Shown here: piece by piece, positions 58,637-64,000 of the stretch | Layout: every line of letters begins with the position of its first letter | Numbering within the stretch: position 1 is the stretch's first letter | Assembly: GCA_001692895.1 (NCBI GenBank) | Contig: KV748233.1 | Location: 310,001 to 374,000, forward strand | DNA length: 64,000 nt | Source of the DNA: Cenococcum geophilum 1.58 | Lineage: Eukaryota; Ascomycota; Dothideomycetes; Gloniales; Gloniaceae | Direction: 5' to 3' | Notes under the pieces: generated by a model | Told to the model about the DNA's origin: nothing | Seen by the model: the letters and a program-made list of their open reading frames with translations, nothing else | Databases searched by the model: none | Position numbers and translations under genes: made by a program

Positions 58637-59815
58637 TCTATAGACTTTTATAAGCTACCTCTAGACTATAATGGATATAATATAGTTATAATCCTAGTTA
58701 ACCGCTTTGGTAAGCGCCTGTTCTTAATTCCCTATTATAAGAATATTAATACTAAAGAGGCGGCCTAACTGTATATCTACTACGTCTACCAAATTTACGG
58801 ACTACTAGATACTATTATATCTAACCATAGGCCGCAGTTTATATTAGCCTTTTAGAATAAGTTTACTTAGATTTTAGGCATTAAGCTAAAGCTTTCTATA
58901 GCATATTACCTCTAAACAGACGGTTAAACGGAGATTATAAATTAATACTTAGACTAGAGACTCCGGCCTTTTATTAACTACTTTTAGGATAACTAGGCCA
59001 AACTATTGCCCTTAATAGACTACGCCTAAGCGACCTTACCCCACAACTCTACCGGATTTGCCCCTATTTAACTAGAAATAGGTTACCTACCCCATATAAG
59101 CTTTAACTAGGAAAGACTAGAAGGGCCCCAGACTATACGCGAAAAACTATTTTATAAGGAAGCCCAGTAGTACGCTAAGCACTTAAAAGAAGCCTAAAAA
59201 GTAGCCTGTATAAACCTAAAAAAGGCCTAGAAATTAATGGAATAATAGGCGAATAAGCATAGGCGCGAGCCTGACTTTACTGTAGGCGATATAGTCTAGG
59301 TTATAATAAAGAACTAGAAGATAGAATAGCCTAGCCATAAGCTAGACTATAAGATGGTAGGACTATATAAGATTCTTAATAAAGTAGGTAACTCGTATAA
59401 GGTTAAGCTCCTAGACTTAATTAAAGTTCACCCTATTTTCTTACTAGATAAGCTATAGAAAGCTGTAAATAACCTACTACCTAGACAAAAGAATAAACCT
59501 CCCCTTCTAATTTAAGTTAATAGCGATAATAAATGGGAAATTAAAGAAATACTAGCCTATAAACTTATAAAGGGAATATTAAAGTATTATATTAGTTGGA
59601 AAGGATATAACTTAGACCCCACTTAGTACCCTATATAGAACTTTATAGGTAGTCCCTATAAGCTTTAGGAGTTTTATACCTATTACCCTAATAAACCCGG
59701 ACCACTAAAGTACCTAGATAAGTAGATAGAATGCTAGTATAATAAAGACGATAAGCTACCAGAAGAACGTAAGGACAAAAATGCCCTAAAAAAATTTCTT
59801 AGTTATGTAAGGTCT
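58637..59815 (+). pseudogene. chromovirus integrase core and chromodomain
   Basis: Resumes after the nested element: SIDFYKLPLDYNGYNIVIIL, VNRFGKRLFLIPYYKNI, and SNHRPQFILAF (catalytic-loop region, N where D-R-G is usual). Later EPDFTVGDIV (about 59270) and VKLLDLIKVHPIF (about 59405). The end reads WEIKEILAYKLIKGILKYYI then SWKGYNLDPT, a chromodomain (about 59535-59690), which in this family targets integration to marked chromatin. Confidence 0.8.
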
Positions 59816-59911
59816 TAAGATGTCCAGGAACTTTAACCAGCGGTTAAAGTTGTCTAATTGGTCAGATTCTCTTGCTAAAACTTTTAGCGATAAAGCCTGA
59901 GGACAGGCTTT

Positions 59912-59929
59912 TTTGGAGGGGGGGGGTAA
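59912..59929 (+). other. polypurine tract of the chromovirus
   Basis: A T-run then GGAGGGGGGGGGTAA immediately before the 3' LTR, the expected plus-strand primer site. Confidence 0.7.
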
Positions 59930-60131
59930 TGTTACGGCACTGGTAGAAAGCGGCAGCTATGGTAGACGTAGAGCTTATATGACTAGGGATTGTATATAAC
60001 TCCTCGCGTTACTACTTATCTTTTCCTTTCCTCTTCTTTAGCTTTAGATTCTCGTTTATAGACAATCCAATCGTACAGGCTTGCGCGTCCCTTTTGCCGT
60101 GCCTATACCTCGATTGATTAAGTCGCTAACA
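59930..60131 (+). repeat. 3' LTR of the chromovirus (202 bp)
   Basis: TGTTACGGCACTGGTAG to GCTAACA, followed by the CTAAA duplication. Confidence 0.88.
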
Positions 60132-62160
60132 CTAAATAGGGGTAAGAAAGAACCGCTTAACACTATTAGCACTTACGCTACTTATTACCACCATTAAATC
60201 TATATAGGCGATGTAAAGGGACTTTATAGTATTAATGCTTAGCCTAAATATTAGTGGCGCCTATAATAACGTACCCTATAAGTATCTCCTATATATTCTT
60301 AAGTCAAAAGGCTTCCTAAAATGGATTATATAATTTGTCTAAGGGTTTATAAGTTTAAAAAAAATATTACTAGTCTTTAGCGGATACCAGAGCCCTCCTA
60401 TTACAGTTATAATAGGAATACTATAAGGATTACCCCTCTCGCCTATACTCTTCCTTTTCTTTATAAGCAACCTGCTTAACTTCTTTAAAGAAGGGGCGAC
60501 CTAAGAAATAGGCTTCGTTAATAATATAAACCTAATTATATACAGGCTATTAGCTATAGAGAATTGCAGAATACTAAAGAAAGCTTATAATACCTATATA
60601 AAATAGGTAAGACAATATAGAGTCTAATTCTTACTAGAGAAATACCAGCTAATCTATTTTATAAGAAAACGTAACCAATTTATAGATCTCTAGCATATAA
60701 TCCGCATTTAAGGCTTTAAGGGTTAACTAGTTTAGGGCCTAAGGGTATTAGGAGTATAGGTAGATAGTAAGCTCCGATAAAGCGTATATACGGCGTAAGC
60801 GGCCTATAAGGGCTAAGTATAGTATATCGCATTATCTAGGATCGTTAATTCTATATAGGGCCTATGCTTTTAAAGGTCACGCCTACTATATATAGCAGTT
60901 GTCCGGCTAACTATAACATATAGGTCCAGTATTTAGGCCATTAGAGAATCTAAGAAAGGCCCCCCTAAGTTGTTCCTTAAACTACTCTAAAAGGTCTAAA
61001 CAGCCTGCCTTTAAAGTATAACAGGCGGATATAAGCGAACGGCCACAGCACTGCTTAAAAAGGAAGCTAATATTCCCCCCCTATAACTATATATTAAAGC
61101 CGCTGTAATATAAAGGGCCTAAAATAAATATAACTCTAATATTATAAAGTTTATTAAGACACGCCTAAATAAACTATAGAGGGACCCTAAAGCGCCCTAT
61201 AGGAGAATAAACTAATAACCCTAAAGTAGGGAAGATATATTAGAGAAATAGGTAAAGAAAGTAAAAGAAAAATAGTACTACTTTAGGGCCTAGGCCTATA
61301 TAGAGGAAAAAGGGAGACGCGTAAAAGGCTAGTAAAGATAATAATAAGAGAAAAAAAGGAGCTAAAGCAGAGCATAAAAGAATGCTAGGAAACTATCTAC
61401 CGTAATATAATACTGGTTAGACTAACGCTAAAGAGGTATATAGGAGTTAAAGGTATAGAGGCTAACTAAGGTAAGAGGAACCTAAGCTGTAGTATAGTTA
61501 ATGCTATAGGGGGTAAATACTTTAGGGCTCCAAGAAGGCCTAATAAAGGTAAAAAAATATAATAGCGACACTTTTAAGAATAGGAATAATAGGACTAAAA
61601 GACTAGCTCTACTAGGTAGATATTCTAGTAGGTAGCCTAAGATATAAATATAGCTAGCTAAGATAGACACCAAAATACGTAATACTATTATGCCCCTTAC
61701 ACACTAACTAAAAAGTAATACTTTTAGTAGCTAGCATAGAGAACTATAATATACTGCTNTTAATATAAAAAGGCCTTAAGGCGGTTACCTAGTAGCTTAT
61801 TAGCTAAAATATACTAAACCAGTTCCGGGTTATAAGGGAAATAGTAATAATGGGTAGGGGGGCGAGCAACGGGCGTCCCCTAATAACTCTATAGTAGTAG
61901 AGNAAAGTTTATAATACTAGCGCGTCTATAGGCTTATTACGGCAGTAGTGGTTCCTAAGGAGGTTAAAAAGTAAGGTAGTAGGAGCACTATAGGTAACTC
62001 GCAGGCACCTTATAGGCGCCTTATAGGCGAGTCCCAAAAGGCAAGGAGATGGATTACGGGGTTTTCTTAAATGGAGTTTTCTCCCTATATGTACATAAGG
62101 AGTAGTCCGCGTGGGCCCAATAGGGATCTAAATCGGACATTAAGCAATGAATTATTATTA

Positions 62161-62178
62161 TTATATAAAGCCTCTTAG
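62161..62178. repeat. right 18-bp target site duplication of the LINE
   Basis: Identical to 45261-45278, directly after the (ATT)n tail. Confidence 0.85.
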
Positions 62179-62758
62179 TAGCTAAAAAGGAGTAGCTTAA
62201 GTATATTAGTTATATTATTAGCCTTAAGCCTAAAGAAAGTTAGTTAATATTAGCTATAATCTATTATAGGACGCGTTTACTAATAAAAATTAGTAGTAAC
62301 TAGAGTAGCTTATTAAAATCTTAAAGCCTTTTATATTAGCTACTAAGTATATAAAAGGCAATATTAATATTCCTAGTGGTAATAGCTTATATAACGCTTT
62401 ATATAAGTTAATTACTAATATAAAGCTTTAAAAATAAGTATAACATTTTCTTTAAATTAGGCGTTAATATAGCTATTAAAAAGATTAATAAATATCTTAA
62501 TAAAATAAAGGCAAAGAGCCCTTACTATTTTACTATAGTAATTCTTTATCTATTTTTTAGACGCGCCTACTTTTACTAAGTAGAAATAGTAACCCTAGTA
62601 ATAAAAGTACGCTAAGCGGTATACAGAGACTCTATTTAATAGCTATATTAATAAATAAATAAGGGAGATAAGGAACTAGTTAAGCAATAATGTAAAAAGG
62701 TTCCTTATAAATCTAATAATAATTTAAATAATAATTTAAATAATAAATATACAATTCT

Positions 62759-63059
62759 TAGCTATCCCTTATCCCGTTAGCGTCCAACGAGTAAGTGGCC
62801 TGTGCGCGAACCCCAGAATCAAAAACAACGCGTAAGCGTGCTTTAAGGACTTATTTTGGCTGCAGTATATATAAAATACCGTCCTGCAAGAAGGGCAACT
62901 GCTAGCAACCTCATATAGAGCAACTCGACTCTAAGATTGAGCTTATGTGTTAAAATACTATAGTGTTTAGCCCAGAGCGCGCATCGAATTCAGTTCAATT
63001 GATTGGCGAGATCTTATCGATAACGGTTAGACGCGAATTAACGGGATAAGGGATAGATA
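62759..63059. mobile_element. 297-bp MITE with TA target duplication
   Basis: Element 62761-63057 has inverted ends: left GCTATCCCTTATCCCGTTA, right (reverse complement) TCTATCCCTTATCCCGTTA. It is flanked by TA on each side, as for Tc1/mariner-type elements. GC-normal inside, no coding capacity, and in contrast with its RIP-mutated surroundings. Confidence 0.8.
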
Positions 63060-63257
63060 GGAGTTTTACTTCCTTAAAGTATAATTAAAAGCGTATTAAG
63101 CTTACTAGTAAGCTTAACCGCTACTATAATATATACTTTAAGTCTATTAAGATTAATTTTAATAATAGTAATAAGTGGAATATTATTATTTCTAATCCTC
63201 TTAATATAAGAGGCTAGCCTAACTAGAACGTATAATTATCTAATTAACAGTGTCACC

Positions 63258-63305
63258 GGTAAGTAGAAGGTAAGTCAAAGGTAAGTTAAAGGTAAGTTAA
63301 AGGTA
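63258..63305 (+). repeat. short tandem repeat GGTAAGTTAAA
   Basis: Three to four imperfect 11-bp units (GGTAAGTCAAA, GGTAAGTTAAA) ending in GGTAGAATAAG. Confidence 0.75.
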
Positions 63306-64000
63306 GAATAAGTTTCACGTATTAAAGGACAAATACTTCTAACCACTTCTATTTAGAGACTAATCGCTAGTTCTTCTCTAGAGGGGAACTAGCTTCCTAT
63401 ATATTTCTTTCAAGACGCTAGTAAAACCTTTCACCCCTAACCTGTCTAACTATATCTTTTGGAACATAGATAGGACATAGATAAAACCTTCTACCGTTTT
63501 ATTAGATATGTACCTCTTAGGAGATTCCGTTACAATTACCTCCCCTTTTAGGGTCTTAGTCCTCTAAGACTTCGCCTCTACTAAGCTTTTATAGAGTTCC
63601 GGCTAAAACCACTAGGGAAACCCTTAGTAGAAAGGTACTCTATAATGCGACTTATCGCCAGCTCTTTACTAGCGCGGAACTTTACTTTATCTTTTATTTC
63701 TCTACTCTTCTTTTACCCTAGCTTCTTATAGTGTTTTTATAATAGGATTTTAATAATAGTAATAAAATTTTAGTGGGATTTACCTCTCTAATTTTAGGAG
63801 TTTATTATAAATAGATCTAGAGGTTATCCGGTGTAATATATTAACTAACTACTATTCCCATTTACCTAAATAGGCCTTAATAATAACGTCTTTTATTTTA
63901 ATTTCTTTCTATTTATAAGTTATTGTCTCTCTCTTATCCTTCCATTAATAACACTATTTGTCTCGTTCTTAAATAGGCTGTTTTTATTATATCTCGCCTT

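Larger units (their letters stand above)
51029..60136 (+). mobile_element. Ty3/gypsy chromovirus, complete in structure, RIP-mutated
   Basis: LTRs at 51034-51246 and 59930-60131 start TGTTACGG and end GCTAA(C/T)A. The 5-bp duplication CTAAA lies at 51029-51033 and 60132-60136. The internal part reads gag (from about 51471, MPQNTVAGKAAIG), protease, reverse transcriptase, RNase H, integrase and a C-terminal chromodomain, all stop-ridden. A purine tract (GGAGGGGGGGGG) lies just before the 3' LTR. It interrupts LINE reverse transcriptase, so it is younger than the LINE, and is itself interrupted at 55499-58636. Domains are given separately. Confidence 0.88.
45279..62160 (+). mobile_element. Tad1-type LINE, RIP-mutated, split by nested insertions
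   Basis: Non-LTR retrotransposon bounded by an 18-bp target duplication and ending in an (ATT)n tail at about 62149-62160. Stop-ridden but followable: an ORF1-like part (45390-46750); ORF2 endonuclease (VYNPRVKG at about 47450 and in the duplicate, LLGDINLYYP and GGIYIAAKR at about 48300, LTLDYIPIQI at about 48530); reverse transcriptase start (about 50320-51030, LGSYRPITLKNTLSKILEK); and, beyond the inserted chromovirus, the rest (60137 on: SPPITVIIGIL-type and LSPILFLFF-type text in degraded form). A later segment near 61020-61090 (TATALLKKEANIPPL) fits the Tad ORF2 tail. Interrupted by the TIR element 48802-50253, the chromovirus 51034-60131 and a 757-bp self-duplication. Without these about 5.5 kb remain. 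Confidence 0.8.
62179..64000. other. RIP-mutated AT-rich DNA to the window end
   Basis: No open frame with coding text. It contains a 297-bp MITE (listed) and short tandem GGTAAGTTAAA units at 63258-63305. The final 700 bp look like decayed transposon, family not recognised. Confidence 0.5.

Noticed and set aside
46000-62100. Alternative genetic code or programmed stop readthrough in the repeat block
   Set aside because: Stops are at Gln (CAA/CAG to TAA/TAG) and Trp (TGG to TAG) positions, all CpA-to-TpA changes; RIP explains them without recoding.
43760-64000. Centromere or mitochondrial DNA insertion as the cause of high AT
   Set aside because: The AT excess is carried by identifiable transposons with target duplications; no mitochondrial genes or satellite array seen.

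Overview
The window is nuclear DNA of a filamentous ascomycete (Pezizomycotina). The first 43 kb carry housekeeping genes with short (50-120 bp) spliceosomal introns, recognisable as single-copy fungal genes. The last 20 kb are an AT-rich block of transposon relics in which CpA has been turned into TpA wholesale. Gln codons became TAA/TAG and Trp codons became TAG, which is the mark of repeat-induced point mutation (RIP). The class cannot be fixed from the sequence alone; a RIP-competent lineage such as Leotiomycetes, Dothideomycetes or Lecanoromycetes would fit.

Layout, gene-rich part (1-32.8 kb): MIC19, a MICOS subunit (+, 37-753); TRM44-like tRNA 2'-O-methyltransferase (-, 1400-4159); a short piggyBac-type transposase relic (about 4.6-4.83 kb); GNA1 glucosamine-6-phosphate N-acetyltransferase (-, three exons); two unrecognised low-complexity proteins (-, 7016-9291 and 9446-10249); the Sen1 RNA/DNA helicase (-, four exons, 1995 aa); a Dnf-type P4-ATPase lipid flippase (-, four exons, 1551 aa); an eight-exon protein of unknown function with an N-terminal PIP-like box (+, 25123-27503); a tetraspanin (-, three exons); and the MADS-box factor MCM1 (+, three exons).

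Immune-type and transporter part (32.8-43.6 kb): an NLR-like gene with NWD N-terminal, NACHT and WD40 parts (33374-38452). It has a probable GC-AG intron and twelve near-identical 126-bp WD units. Four single-base indels break the reading frame in the early WD units. A ~190-bp repeat pair in inverted orientation flanks it, one copy overlapping a 133-aa ORF and the other decayed. Then come a choline/GABA-type APC permease (40567-42382) and a damaged NACHT fragment (43172-43603) at the edge of the repeat block.

Repeat block (43.7-64 kb): nested insertions that can be ordered. A 700-bp solo-LTR-like insertion (44259-44958, 5-bp duplication) lies beside a Tad1-type LINE (45279-62160, 18-bp target duplication). 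The LINE holds a perfect 757-bp tandem duplication and a 1.45-kb terminal-inverted-repeat element. It also holds a whole Ty3/gypsy chromovirus (51034-60131, 5-bp duplication). Inside the chromovirus integrase sits a non-autonomous LTR element in the form LTR-internal-LTR-internal-LTR (55504-58631, 5-bp duplication). A 297-bp TA-flanked MITE lies at 62761-63057. No tRNA, rRNA or CRISPR was seen. Five isolated N bases occur, all in the NLR gene or the repeats.
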